Both the position numbers and the translations under genes were made by a program. From assembly GCA_900757795.1 (NCBI GenBank), contig CAAEPE010000045.1:62001-126000 (forward strand): 64,000 bases of DNA. Direction: 5' to 3'. This DNA comes from an uncultured Phascolarctobacterium sp. (lineage in GTDB: Bacteria > Bacillota > Negativicutes > Acidaminococcales > Acidaminococcaceae). Below the pieces are notes generated by a model that saw only the letters and a list, made by a program, of their open reading frames with translations, did not search any database and was not told the origin of the DNA. This document shows, one piece after another, positions 35,344-44,721 of this stretch; position 1 is the stretch's first letter, and each line of letters begins with the position of its first letter.

Positions 35344-36834
35344 TTAAAGTAAATTTTTGACAACAGCAAGCTCCATTTTGTCAGCAGGAATAATTTCGTT
35401 ATGTAAAACAGGCATATCCTTTAACGCCAGCATACGCGGCGGAATTTCAACGCCTGTTTTTTCGTGCAGCTCTGCTAAGTTTGCAAAAGGATCGCTGCCT
35501 GCAGGCTGCGCGTCGTCCAAAGCATCTAATACGCTGTCAGCAAATTTGTATGGACTGGCAGTAGACAAAACTATGGTATAAGTATCGTCGCTGGTTAAGA
35601 AGCGATATTTTTCCAAAGCACGCCAAGCAACTGCTGTATGCGTATCAAGTAAATATTTATAATCACTGTAAATACGGCCAATTGCTTCCTTGGTTTCCAA
35701 TTCATCAACCCAGGCACCAAAAAATTCTCTCTGAATCCGTTTCAAAACATCGTTATCAATTTGATATAAGCCTTCGGTATTCAGACGTTTCATATAATCA
35801 GCAACTTGTTCAGCATTTTGGTCGGTAACGCTGTACAGCAGACGCTCTAAATTACTAGACACAAGAATATCCATGGACGGAGAAATCGTCTTGAAAAACT
35901 CACGGCGTTTATCATAGATACCAGTGTTGATAAAATCTGTCAATACCTTATTGCTGTTAGAAGCACACAAAAGTCTCTCGATCGGCAATCCCATCAGCTT
36001 AGCATAATAGCCAGCCAAAATATCGCCAAAATTGCCTGTAGGCACTACAAAATTGATAGGCTCGCCAAAGTTCACCTTGCCAGCCTGCACCGCATCAACA
36101 TAGGCGCTGAAATAGTAAACAATCTGCGGTACTAATCGTCCCCAGTTAATGGAATTGGCAGAAGAAAAGCTGTAACCATTTTTCTCAAGCTCATCGCCTA
36201 AAACAATGTTATTAAAAATTTCTTTAACGCCGCGCTGTGCGTCGTCAAAATTACCCTCAATGCCAAAAACCTTAACATTTTTGCCTGTTTGGGTAATCAT
36301 TTGCCGCTTTTGAATATCGCTGACTCCCTCGCAGGGATAAAAAACGATAATTTGCGTACCTTCAACATCTACAAAACCCTCTAATGCAGCTTTACCGGTA
36401 TCGCCAGATGTTGCAACAAGAATAACTACTTTATTGGTTTCACCGCTTTTTGCCATGGAGCGTATCAGCAGATAGGGCAAAAGCTGCAAAGCCATATCCT
36501 TAAAAGCAGAAGTAGGACCGTGCCAAAGTTCTAAAACGCCGGTATTATCATTTACTTGCACTAAAGGAACAGGATTTTCACCAAATTTTTTCTTGTCATA
36601 AGCCGCATTAACACATTCGCGCAGCTCTGCTTCCGTAAAATCGGTAAGATATTGCAGCAAAACGTCAATGGCTCTTTCTGTATAAGGTTTATTGCTCATG
36701 GCCTTGATATCTGCCAAGCGCATAACGGGTATACGCTGCGGCACAAATAAGCCACCGTCCTCAGCCAAACCACGGGCAATGGCATGAGCAGAAGAAATTA
36801 AATCTGTTTTCCCTCTAGTACTAACATATAACAT
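35344..36834 (-). CDS. thrC: Threonine synthase
   Basis: ThrC converts O-phosphohomoserine to threonine with PLP. The 496-residue protein begins MLYVSTRGKTDLISSAHAIARGLAEDGGLFVP, typical of the long bacterial and fungal type. It shows the PLP Lys in WHGPTSAFKDMALQLLP, VATSGDTGKAALEGF, and the phosphate-binding VVPTGNFGDILAGYYAKLMG. A promoter stands at 36915-36943. It is not beside hom or thrB, and larB follows after 89 bases. Confidence 0.96.
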   Translation of the reverse strand: MLYVSTRGKTDLISSAHAIARGLAEDGGLFVPQRIPVMRLADIKAMSNKPYTERAIDVLLQYLTDFTEAELRECVNAAYDKKKFGENPVPLVQVNDNTGVLELWHGPTSAFKDMALQLLPYLLIRSMAKSGETNKVVILVATSGDTGKAALEGFVDVEGTQIIVFYPCEGVSDIQKRQMITQTGKNVKVFGIEGNFDDAQRGVKEIFNNIVLGDELEKNGYSFSSANSINWGRLVPQIVYYFSAYVDAVQAGKVNFGEPINFVVPTGNFGDILAGYYAKLMGLPIERLLCASNSNKVLTDFINTGIYDKRREFFKTISPSMDILVSSNLERLLYSVTDQNAEQVADYMKRLNTEGLYQIDNDVLKRIQREFFGAWVDELETKEAIGRIYSDYKYLLDTHTAVAWRALEKYRFLTSDDTYTIVLSTASPYKFADSVLDALDDAQPAGSDPFANLAELHEKTGVEIPPRMLALKDMPVLHNEIIPADKMELAVVKNLL

Positions 36835-36914
36835 AATGCAAACCTACTTCCTTTTATGTAATCTTCCAAGTATTGTCTAAAATATTTTCTAGGCTTTAAT
36901 CCATTTATGAGTTA

Positions 36915-36943
36915 ATCATATCATAGATTTACTTTTGGTACAA
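36915..36943 (-). promoter_or_regulatory. thrC promoter
   Basis: TTGTAC (36938-36943) and TATGAT (36915-36920) are 17 bp apart, 81 bases before the thrC start and just after the ybaK stop. Confidence 0.65.
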
Positions 36944-36948
36944 GAATT

Positions 36949-37431
36949 TTAGGCAAAAATCAACGCTGCAACTGTTGCATTGGTAGCACGCTGTAAATCT
37001 TTTGGCGACGCTAAAATTTGCATGCCGCGCTGTCCGGCGCTGATAGCAATTTGTGACCACATATTGCTGGATTCATCCATATACACAGGATAATTTTTCT
37101 TAGCGCCCAAAGGCGAACAACCGCCGCGAATATAGCCGGTCAAGGGAAGCACCTCTTTTAACGCTACCAGCTCCGCCCGCTTATTGCCGCTTACTTTTGC
37201 TAAAGCTTTTAAATCAAGCTCACCATCACCTGGAATAACGGCGAACATCACACCATTTTTATCACCGCGCACGCACAAGGTTTTAAAAACCTGCGCCGCC
37301 GGCATACCAACCTCTTGCGCTACATGAACGGCATCTAAATGTTCTTCATCCACTGTATATTCTATAAGCTGGTAATCTATTTTCAATTCATCAAGCTTGC
37401 GCGCCGCATTAGTTTTTTTATTATGTTTCAT
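36949..37431 (-). CDS. ybaK: Cys-tRNA(Pro)/Cys-tRNA(Cys) deacylase YbaK
   Basis: YbaK edits cysteine mischarged on tRNA-Pro. The 160-residue single-domain protein shows the family motifs VFKTLCVRGDKNGVMFAVIPGDGELDLKALAKVSG, with its catalytic Lys in VFKTL, and GYIRGGCSPLGAKKNYPVY. GGGAGG precedes the ATG. It faces nadE, divergent across about 100 bases. Confidence 0.93.
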   Translation of the reverse strand: MKHNKKTNAARKLDELKIDYQLIEYTVDEEHLDAVHVAQEVGMPAAQVFKTLCVRGDKNGVMFAVIPGDGELDLKALAKVSGNKRAELVALKEVLPLTGYIRGGCSPLGAKKNYPVYMDESSNMWSQIAISAGQRGMQILASPKDLQRATNATVAALIFA

Positions 37432-37471
37432 AGGAAAACCTCCCTTAACTCTAGAGAAATTATTACATCTC

Positions 37472-37480
37472 TGCTATAAT
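37472..37480 (+). promoter_or_regulatory. Extended -10 promoter of nadE
   Basis: TGCTATAAT is a perfect extended -10 element, 57 bases before the nadE GTG; the -35 region is weak. Confidence 0.6.
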
Positions 37481-37537
37481 AGCACTAGATATACCTTGAA
37501 TGCAAATTTTTTCAAAAAAATGCGGAAGGAATTGAAA

Positions 37538-39448
37538 GTGACTATCAAAATTATTTGCGGACAGCTGGAGATTATCGCCGGCCGTCCCGACCTGAATTAC
37601 AAAAAAATTATTGCAGCAATCCAACAGGCTCGTGCACAAAACGCCGACATATTACTTTTGCCGGAAATGTGCCTGCCCGGTTATCTAATCGGTGACGTTT
37701 GGGAGCAGCAAAGCTTTTTAGATGATTGCGAATATTATGCGCAGCAAATTATTACTGCCAGCAAAGATTTATGTGTTATCTTCGGCAGCGTTGCCGCGGA
37801 AAAAGATAAGCTGAATGAAGACGGCCGCGTGCGTAAATATAATGCGGCTTTTGTCTGCCACAACGGTCAGCTGCTGGCAGGTTATCAAGGACGCAGCTTT
37901 ATCATAAAAAATTCACTGCCTAATTATCGTGAGTTTGATGACTGCCGTTATTTTTACAGTCTGCAGAAGCTTTGTGCTGAAGAAAATATTTCTGTTGAAC
38001 AAGCCCTGCAGCCTATTGAAATTTTCATTCGCGGGCAAAAGCTGTGTCTTGGCATTATGCTCTGCGAGGACGGCTGGACGGAAAATTATCACATTAATGT
38101 TCCCCAGACACTAGCCAATAACGGCGCGCAAATTTTATGCAATCTTTCCTGCTCTCCTTATACTTTAGGAAAAAATCGTAAACGCAACCGCCTTTTCAGC
38201 GCGCAGGCACAAACGGCTGGCGTTCCTTTAATTTATTGCAATAACGTAGGTATTCAAAACAACGGCAAAAATATTTTTACTTATGATGGTTGTTCCTCTG
38301 CCTATAACAGTGACGGTACGCTTATTGCTTCTGCGGCAATGTATGATGATACCCTGCTGTCTATAGATTGGAATCCTGAAAAAAACACTCTTATTTCCCA
38401 ATATACTCCAGCTATGCTGCCTCAAGAACCGCAGAACATTTATCAAGCTTTAAAATACGGTACAAAAAAATTTTTACAGCAATGTGGCATCAAAAAAATG
38501 ACTGTCGGTCTATCCGGTGGTATTGACAGCGCCGTAACTGCTGCCATGTATGCAGATATCTTAGGTGCAGAAAATTTACTGTTGGTAAATTTGCCGTCAC
38601 AATATAACTCCTCTACTACCCGCGATTTAGCACGGCAAATGGCTACTGCCTTAGGCGCAAATTACGCAGTACTGCCCATCACTCAAAGCTATGAGCTAAC
38701 TGTAAAGCAGCTCACCAGTACGCCTATAACAAATTTAGCTACTGGTGAAAATTTTTATCTTCAGCTTACCGATTTAGTCAAAGAAAACATCCAGGCTCGC
38801 GATCGCGGCGCACGTCTTATTGCGGCGGCTTCTGCAGCATTCGGCGGAGCTTTCAGCTGCAATTCCAATAAAGCAGAGCTTGCCGTAGGCTATGCCACCT
38901 TTTACGGCGATATAGCCGGTGCTTTGGCTATGTTGGGCGATTTGTGGAAGTACCAGGTTTATGCTTTAGGTCATTATCTTAACGACAAAGTTTTTAAGCG
39001 GCAGGTAATTCCCGCAGCAATTTTCACAATTCGTCCCAGCGCGGAGCTTTCTGCCAGTCAAACGGTTGGTACAGGCGGTGACCCATTATTCTATAATTAT
39101 CACGACTACATTTTGCGTGCCTTTATCGAAAATTGGCATAAAACAACGCCTGCCGACATACTGCGTTGGTATAAGCAAGGTGTTTTAGCGCAAAAGCTGG
39201 GCTGCACAGAAGAAGCGCTTTCAGAAGCCTGCCCTACCGCTTCAGCACTAATCAGCGATTTGGAGCGCTGGTGGAAACTGTTTGCCGGTTTTGCCGTTGC
39301 CAAACGTATTCAGGCGCCTCCCGTACTTTCTCTGACCAAGCGTGCTTTTGGCTATGACCACCGTGAAGCACAGCTTACACCTTATTTTTCCCGCGAATAT
39401 TATCAGCTGAAAGAAGAATTATCACAGAGTGATACAGTTCATAACTAA
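37538..39448 (+). CDS. nadE: Glutamine-dependent NAD(+) synthase
   Basis: NadE amidates nicotinate adenine dinucleotide to NAD. At 636 residues it has the N-terminal nitrilase-like glutaminase, with Glu in ILLLPEMCLPGYLIGDVW and the nucleophile Cys in LGIMLCEDGW, then the synthetase with PP-loop TVGLSGGIDSAVTAAMYAD. I chose the GTG at 37538-37540 because AAGGAA stands six bases before it and the protein begins there in homologues (VTIKIICGQLEIIAGR). An ATG at 37520 and earlier ones lack this spacing. With pncB it forms the Preiss-Handler pathway. Confidence 0.94.
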   Translation: MTIKIICGQLEIIAGRPDLNYKKIIAAIQQARAQNADILLLPEMCLPGYLIGDVWEQQSFLDDCEYYAQQIITASKDLCVIFGSVAAEKDKLNEDGRVRKYNAAFVCHNGQLLAGYQGRSFIIKNSLPNYREFDDCRYFYSLQKLCAEENISVEQALQPIEIFIRGQKLCLGIMLCEDGWTENYHINVPQTLANNGAQILCNLSCSPYTLGKNRKRNRLFSAQAQTAGVPLIYCNNVGIQNNGKNIFTYDGCSSAYNSDGTLIASAAMYDDTLLSIDWNPEKNTLISQYTPAMLPQEPQNIYQALKYGTKKFLQQCGIKKMTVGLSGGIDSAVTAAMYADILGAENLLLVNLPSQYNSSTTRDLARQMATALGANYAVLPITQSYELTVKQLTSTPITNLATGENFYLQLTDLVKENIQARDRGARLIAAASAAFGGAFSCNSNKAELAVGYATFYGDIAGALAMLGDLWKYQVYALGHYLNDKVFKRQVIPAAIFTIRPSAELSASQTVGTGGDPLFYNYHDYILRAFIENWHKTTPADILRWYKQGVLAQKLGCTEEALSEACPTASALISDLERWWKLFAGFAVAKRIQAPPVLSLTKRAFGYDHREAQLTPYFSREYYQLKEELSQSDTVHN

Positions 39449-39470
39449 AAAATTTAATATTATATAAAAT

Positions 39471-39525
39471 AAAACCCTTAAAACAGCAGGCTGCTAGCAA
39501 ACTGCATTTTAAGGGTTTATTTTTA
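39471..39525. terminator. Bidirectional terminator between nadE and the racemase
   Basis: AAACCCTTAAAA/TTTTAAGGGTTT makes a 12-bp stem with T-rich tails in both directions; it serves the convergent nadE and racemase genes. Confidence 0.85.
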
Positions 39526-39535
39526 TGAATTTATT

Positions 39536-40252
39536 TTATGCTTCGACCTCATCGTACAGCATTTTAACTGTGGCATCAGCCAAAGCGCCAATGCTGGATA
39601 CACTACGTTCCTGAGGTAAGCCGGAGGCATCATAGCCTAAAGGAAGCTCTGTGCAGGCGGTCATTACCGGCACATCCTTTTCACGCCACAGCTCCTCTAC
39701 CAGTTGGCGCATTACAACGCCTGCTTCCTTAAAATTATTAGCTTTTACATAGTTAATAACCTGCTGGGATTTGTCGCTTTGTTCCTCATTAGGAATGTAA
39801 AGCTTTAAATTATGCTTTTCCGCATATTTTTGGTATAAACCGCAGGCTCTTGTGCCCTTGGTAGAAAGCATCCACGCACCGTCAGGCGCAATTTTCTTAG
39901 TCGCCAGCACGGTAGATTCAATAATATGCACCAACGGAACAGGCAGCTCATTGGCAAACTGGTCGATAAAATAGTGCGCCGTATTGCAGGGAACAGCCAA
40001 AACATCCGCTCCCATAGTACAAAGCTGCAAAAGATCAGCCTTCAGCTTGGGCAGCGGTGAAGGTCCCTGTCCAAAAATAGCACTTCCGCGATCAGGAATA
40101 TCACAGTCGCCAATCATATAGACTACGGGATGCTCTTGGTCAATGGAAGCAGGACTTTTGGCTGCTATTTGACGCAAAAACTCTGCGGCTGCCGCCGGTC
40201 CCATGCCGCCTAAAACACCTAGTTTTTTACCATTTTTAACGTATTTTTTCAT
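39536..40252 (-). CDS. Aspartate/glutamate racemase family protein
   Basis: The 238-residue protein has the Asp/Glu/hydantoin racemase layout: LGVLGGMGPAAAAEFLRQIA at the N-terminus, first catalytic Cys in AVPCNTAHYF, and second in MTACTELPL. It matches the aspartate racemase branch (YgeA/RacD-like) more than MurI. Racemases of this kind supply D-amino acids for the cell wall or use them. It is the last gene of a long minus-strand unit with the RND pump and envelope sugar genes, 10 bases after the GT-C gene. Substrate is uncertain. Confidence 0.88.
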   Translation of the reverse strand: MKKYVKNGKKLGVLGGMGPAAAAEFLRQIAAKSPASIDQEHPVVYMIGDCDIPDRGSAIFGQGPSPLPKLKADLLQLCTMGADVLAVPCNTAHYFIDQFANELPVPLVHIIESTVLATKKIAPDGAWMLSTKGTRACGLYQKYAEKHNLKLYIPNEEQSDKSQQVINYVKANNFKEAGVVMRQLVEELWREKDVPVMTACTELPLGYDASGLPQERSVSSIGALADATVKMLYDEVEA

Positions 40253-40262
40253 TGTAAACTCC

Positions 40263-41822
40263 TTATTTCTGTTCTAATAAATAGATGTCGCTAATTTCTT
40301 TGACAGTAGTCACATTAGTGGATATCTGCTTAGTTTTTTGCACGCGTCTATATTCCAAGCCACGCACCAAAATATATTTATGCTGTCCGTTGCGCAATGC
40401 TTCTGATAAAGCGCCGGTTTTTGGCAGCATTTCGATACCCGGCTTACCGGCATAATACATAAAGCCAGGACGCAAAAATTTATCCACATATATCGGAGTT
40501 GCTTGCTCGCACTGCTCCAAATATACACCACTCATAGTTTTAACACTAAAGCGATCAGCAAGCACCGGCATCACAAAGGCAAAGGCTACGCACATAGTAA
40601 CCACGCCAATCAGCGTGTGCAGCCAGCAGGACATTTCAATATCGCGATAATACCACAGCGAAAATACTGCGCCAAATCCTAAAATACCCGTTAAAACACC
40701 CAGCATAATCAAGCTAAAAGCAGTTTCCGGTAAATATTGGCTGCCGATTATCCAGCCTGCTCCCAAGAGCAGGAACAGCAAGCCGCTGCCAAACATCCAG
40801 CTATAAAAAGTAGTGTTATGACGCAGCTTAGCCAACATACGAGAAATATTCCAGCCAATAATTACTGCTAAAGGCGGAAACATGGGCAAAATATACGAAA
40901 CTAACTTCGTCTGGCATACAGTAAAGAACAGAAAAACAAAAATCCACCAAACGTGATAAAGCAAAAGCTGACGCATATCGTCTATACGGCTTTCACAAAT
41001 AGAAGCTTTTATTGCTTGCACCAGCATTCCAGTCCAAGGGAACATACCTAAAATCACAACAGGGAAATAATACCAAAAGGTTACGCGGTTAGCATGCTCC
41101 GGCGTGGTAAAGCGAGTAATATTATGAAAACCCAGAAAGGTATTGATAAACTCCATACCATGTACGGTATACATAGCGTAATACCAAGGCGATGCGATTA
41201 AAAAGTACAAAAGCAAGCCGCGGATAACGTGCATCCGCAAAATTTCCCGTAATTGTCCCGTAATTGCCAAATATAAGAAAATAATTGCTCCGGGAAAAAC
41301 TATGCCTATGGGACCTTTAGTAACTGTGGCCAGCGCCATACAAGCATACATAAGCCAATATTTTTTATGAGCAAAGCTTAAAATGGCTCCGGTCATAAAA
41401 AATAACAGCGTAGTATCAGTAACTGCTGCCTTCCCCATATAAAAGAACTGGATACAGCTAGTCAGCACCAAAGCTGACCAAAAACCAGCCTTTTCATTGA
41501 ACATTTTAGTTGTAGAAACGTAGACCATAATCGCCGTACCGCAAGCCATCAAAGCGGCGGGCAATCGGGCAGCAAATTCGCTGAAGCCAAACAGCATTTG
41601 TGAAATAGCAACCAGCCAATAGTACATAGGCGGCTTATCATACCAATAGCTGCCAAAAATACGCGGCGAAAGGAAGTCGCCTGTCTGCAGCATCTCTCTA
41701 GCAGTTTCTGCATAAACAGGCTCATCAGGATCAAGCAGCGGCACGCCACCTATACCAAATAAAATTGTAAAAAGCGCTATGCCGCCAATAATTAGCAGAC
41801 TATTTTTTTCCAGCTGTTTCAT
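40263..41822 (-). CDS. ArnT/PMT-type glycosyltransferase (GT-C fold)
   Basis: A 519-residue multi-spanning membrane protein with about ten or more hydrophobic segments. The first periplasmic loop carries LLDPDEPVYAETAREML, the DE-containing catalytic motif of the ArnT/GT83 group, followed by SYWYDKPPMYYWLVA. These enzymes transfer a sugar from a polyprenyl phosphate to a lipid or protein on the outer side of the inner membrane. It overlaps the epimerase gene by four bases. Lipid A is a possible acceptor given the outer membrane, but that is inference. Confidence 0.88.
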   Translation of the reverse strand: MKQLEKNSLLIIGGIALFTILFGIGGVPLLDPDEPVYAETAREMLQTGDFLSPRIFGSYWYDKPPMYYWLVAISQMLFGFSEFAARLPAALMACGTAIMVYVSTTKMFNEKAGFWSALVLTSCIQFFYMGKAAVTDTTLLFFMTGAILSFAHKKYWLMYACMALATVTKGPIGIVFPGAIIFLYLAITGQLREILRMHVIRGLLLYFLIASPWYYAMYTVHGMEFINTFLGFHNITRFTTPEHANRVTFWYYFPVVILGMFPWTGMLVQAIKASICESRIDDMRQLLLYHVWWIFVFLFFTVCQTKLVSYILPMFPPLAVIIGWNISRMLAKLRHNTTFYSWMFGSGLLFLLLGAGWIIGSQYLPETAFSLIMLGVLTGILGFGAVFSLWYYRDIEMSCWLHTLIGVVTMCVAFAFVMPVLADRFSVKTMSGVYLEQCEQATPIYVDKFLRPGFMYYAGKPGIEMLPKTGALSEALRNGQHKYILVRGLEYRRVQKTKQISTNVTTVKEISDIYLLEQK

Positions 41823-42751
41823 AAACTCTCCCCAATCTTTTGCAGATAATCTTTATAAGTACGCTTTACACCCTCTTGCAAATCCATAGCAGGAGTAAAG
41901 CCTAAAATTTCTTGGCAGCGCTCATTATTCAGCACGGAGCGGAAAATATCTCCCTCCCGGGCAGGCGCGTAAGTAATTGAAAAATCTCTGCCAACTGCCT
42001 CTCGAAAAGCCGCTAACAGCTGCTGCAAAGAAGTTTCCTTGCAGGTAGATACATTAATAGTATTAAAACCATGCAAACGGCAGCCGCGCCATAAAGCTTC
42101 TGCAATATCACCGGCATAAACAAAGTCACGTGTCTGCAAGCCGTTGCCAAAAACTGTAACTCCTTTATCCGCTGCCAAAAGTTTACAAAAAATGCTTACT
42201 ACACCGCCTTCTCCACCTGCACCTTGCCGCTCTCCATAAACATTAGCAAAACGTAAAACGGTAGCACTGATACCATATAAATCATGGTACATACGCAGAT
42301 AATGCTCGCTGGTCATTTTAGTAATGCCATAACAGGAGGTAGGAAACAATCTTTCATTTTCGTTAAGGGGAATATTTATGTTATCGCCATAAACTGCCGC
42401 GCTGGAAGAAAAAGTAATATTTTTTATACCGTACTTGCGGCAGCATTCCAATACATTTAATAAGCCCACTAAATTTACTTCGCAGTCCTCTATCGGATAC
42501 TCTAAGGAATAAGGCACCATGGTCTGCGCTGCCAAATGAATTACGGTGTCAAAAGAATTATCCGCAAAAAGCTTTTCAAGCGCTTTATCGCGCACATCGC
42601 CCTGTACTAAACGCATGTCAGCAGGCACATGCTCCAGCCGTCCGCTGCTCAAATTATCATAAACCGTAACTTCAACGCCAATTTGTTTTTTTAGCAAATT
42701 TAATAAATGCGAACCTATAAAGCCTGCTCCGCCGGTAACCAATAATTTCAT
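41819..42751 (-). CDS. NAD-dependent sugar-nucleotide epimerase
   Basis: A 310-residue extended SDR protein. The NAD-binding motif is TGGAGFIGSHLLNLL, the catalytic pair is Tyr and Lys in CYGITKMTSEHYL, with SSSAAVYGD before it, and NVYGERQGAGGEGGVVSIF downstream. It is of the UDP-glucose 4-epimerase (GalE-like) group, so it likely supplies a hexose donor to the neighbouring glycosyltransferases. The ATG follows a 9-bp palindrome at 42772-42792. Substrate cannot be told from sequence. Confidence 0.9.
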   Translation of the reverse strand: MKLLVTGGAGFIGSHLLNLLKKQIGVEVTVYDNLSSGRLEHVPADMRLVQGDVRDKALEKLFADNSFDTVIHLAAQTMVPYSLEYPIEDCEVNLVGLLNVLECCRKYGIKNITFSSSAAVYGDNINIPLNENERLFPTSCYGITKMTSEHYLRMYHDLYGISATVLRFANVYGERQGAGGEGGVVSIFCKLLAADKGVTVFGNGLQTRDFVYAGDIAEALWRGCRLHGFNTINVSTCKETSLQQLLAAFREAVGRDFSITYAPAREGDIFRSVLNNERCQEILGFTPAMDLQEGVKRTYKDYLQKIGESL

Positions 42752-42771
42752 CTATGATCAACTCCTACTAC

Positions 42772-42792
42772 TAAAATTCAAATGAATTTTAG
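42772..42792. repeat. Palindrome between the YbhN-like gene and the epimerase
   Basis: CTAAAATTC/GAATTTTAG is a perfect 9-bp inverted repeat with a 3-base loop. No U-tract follows on the minus strand. It could be an operator or an mRNA-processing hairpin. Confidence 0.5.
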
Positions 42793-42798
42793 CATAAC

Positions 42799-43833
42799 CT
42801 ACTTAATTTCAACTTTATTTTTCTGGGGCACGACCTTACTTTTGCCCTTAACCGATGCCATATTCAAAACATCGCTGCCAAAAGCGCGGATAGTTACTAC
42901 AGCACCCAGCATAAACGGCAGATATTCTGCAGTAAAACGCCATAACACGGCTAAAATACCTTCTAAGCCTCCCGGCAGAATATTAGCGAACAGCATAACA
43001 AAGCCGGCTTCGGCAATACCGCTGCCGCCAGGCGTAGGCGAAAAATACAACACCAAATTGATCAGTACCATTCTTCCCATAACCTGCGCCAAATCAAAAT
43101 CAATATTCAGTCCAGTCATATACGCAGGAACAGTAGCATAAATAAATAGCAAACTGAGACCTGATTCGATAAAAGCACGCAAAACCATTAGAGGATGTTT
43201 ACCCATTACGATAACGGCTTTTTTAAACTGCTGATACCAAATATAGCAATTTCTTCTTGTAGTATAAGAAAGCTTGCGCGTAACCAAAAAAATGATTTTC
43301 TCAGGATACCGTGTACGCATTAAATAAATAGCGATAATAGGTAAAGATACAAAAACCACTGATACAACAGTCAATATCGACGCAGGCATCCACTCCACAA
43401 TATCCTTATCCCAATGCAGAACTAGAGGCACCAAAAGAATCAAAAAAATGATGGACATAATAGTGCGTACTAAAATTACTACAGTAGATTTAGCAACAGG
43501 CACCCCTGCCTTGCGCATAAACATTACCTGCGCAATAGCGCCGCCGCTCGCCCCCGGCGTTACTAACGCCAAAAAATAATTACTTAAAACTACGTTAATA
43601 ATTTGGCGCAAAGTAAGTCTTTCGTCGGTAATATCCGCTAAGGTTATTAAACGCAGTCCGTCAAACAATAGACCAACAGCAAGACAGCCTAAGGCTAAAA
43701 AAATACACTTAGGCTCAAACATCGTCAAATAATCTAACGTCCTTATATCAAATGTAAAGTAAATAACTGTTGCGGATATGAGCAATACAAATATAAAGAG
43801 CGCTCCTAAACGCAGCAAAAGCTTTTTATTCAT
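42799..43833 (-). CDS. YbhN/AglD-type integral membrane protein (lysylphosphatidylglycerol synthase TM family)
   Basis: A 344-residue protein of eight or so membrane segments with the family signatures NVVLSNYFLALVTPGASGGAIAQVMFM and YFSPTPGGSGIAEAGFVMLF. Members are thought to move polyprenyl-linked or other lipids, or to anchor envelope enzymes; none of these roles is certain. I chose the ATG at 43831-43833, behind GGTGG, because the longer frame from 43884 overlaps the deacetylase gene. Its position between the deacetylase and epimerase fits lipid-linked sugar work. Confidence 0.85.
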   Translation of the reverse strand: MNKKLLLRLGALFIFVLLISATVIYFTFDIRTLDYLTMFEPKCIFLALGCLAVGLLFDGLRLITLADITDERLTLRQIINVVLSNYFLALVTPGASGGAIAQVMFMRKAGVPVAKSTVVILVRTIMSIIFLILLVPLVLHWDKDIVEWMPASILTVVSVVFVSLPIIAIYLMRTRYPEKIIFLVTRKLSYTTRRNCYIWYQQFKKAVIVMGKHPLMVLRAFIESGLSLLFIYATVPAYMTGLNIDFDLAQVMGRMVLINLVLYFSPTPGGSGIAEAGFVMLFANILPGGLEGILAVLWRFTAEYLPFMLGAVVTIRAFGSDVLNMASVKGKSKVVPQKNKVEIK

Positions 43834-43870
43834 GAATCTAAACCACCATCTTAATAATGGTAACTCTAAA

Positions 43871-44719
43871 TTACAAATCACCAAAATTTATTAGTTGGAT
43901 ATTTTTCTCACGCAGTAGCTGCAAATTTTTCTTGTCTAAATAAGAAGCCAGCTCTGTTTCCCAAGTGTAATCCCAAGTAAAAAGCTTGGCTAAAGATGCC
44001 GTTTCCAAACCAGGATGAGTCATAATTTCACTGGTTCCTTCAGGCAGACTTTGAATAATATTTTTTACCAGCTCTGCGTTTAAATGACCGCCTGCCAGCA
44101 TGCCAAAAAAATGCTCCGGGTGCTTAATGTGATGACTATCAGCAGCAAGAGCTGCCATTTGCGCGCAAAAGCTAAGGCCACTGCGGCCAATTTTGCGGCC
44201 TATACCTGCTTGGAAGCCACCGCTGAAAGTATAACCTTCTTTAGGTATACGTATTCTGTTTATATTATACTCATTACAGAGCTTTAATACAAGTTTATTT
44301 ATCATAGGCAGCACGTGTGTATGCTGATGGCTGTCTATATGAGTAATATTCAAACCGCTAGCTAACGCTTTTTCTATCTGCGCACGTAGTTCCGCTTCTA
44401 ATTCAGCGTTGTTTATCATGCCGGTATAAAATCTTTTGGCAAAAGCAGCATAATCAGGCAGAAATAATCCCTGTTCATCCAGCAAAGATTTAACTTTTGC
44501 AGCAGGCAGAACAGATTTAACACTTCCGACCAAGGTTAAATGAATACCAATACCAAGTTGAGGATTTTCTTTAGCCAGGGCCACTGCTTCATCAAAAAAA
44601 GGAGCACTGGGCATAATCGATGTGCTGGTAATAAAACCTTTCTGATACCCCTTAATAATTCCCTGATTTATCAAAGGATGCAGACCAAAATCATCCGCGT
44701 TTACAATCAATTCTTTCAT
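43871..44719 (-). CDS. ChbG/HpnK (YdjC) family carbohydrate deacetylase
   Basis: The 282-residue protein begins KELIVNADDFGLHPLINQGI, with the metal-binding Asp pair, and has GIGIHLTLVG and the metal motif ITHIDSHQHTHVLPM. This family removes acetyl groups from N-acetyl amino sugars such as chitooligosaccharides or hopanoid precursors. No hopanoid gene is in view, so deacetylation of a lipid-linked amino sugar is the more likely job here. It lies two bases after rnhC. Confidence 0.88.
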   Translation of the reverse strand: MKELIVNADDFGLHPLINQGIIKGYQKGFITSTSIMPSAPFFDEAVALAKENPQLGIGIHLTLVGSVKSVLPAAKVKSLLDEQGLFLPDYAAFAKRFYTGMINNAELEAELRAQIEKALASGLNITHIDSHQHTHVLPMINKLVLKLCNEYNINRIRIPKEGYTFSGGFQAGIGRKIGRSGLSFCAQMAALAADSHHIKHPEHFFGMLAGGHLNAELVKNIIQSLPEGTSEIMTHPGLETASLAKLFTWDYTWETELASYLDKKNLQLLREKNIQLINFGDL

Positions 44720-44721
44720 TT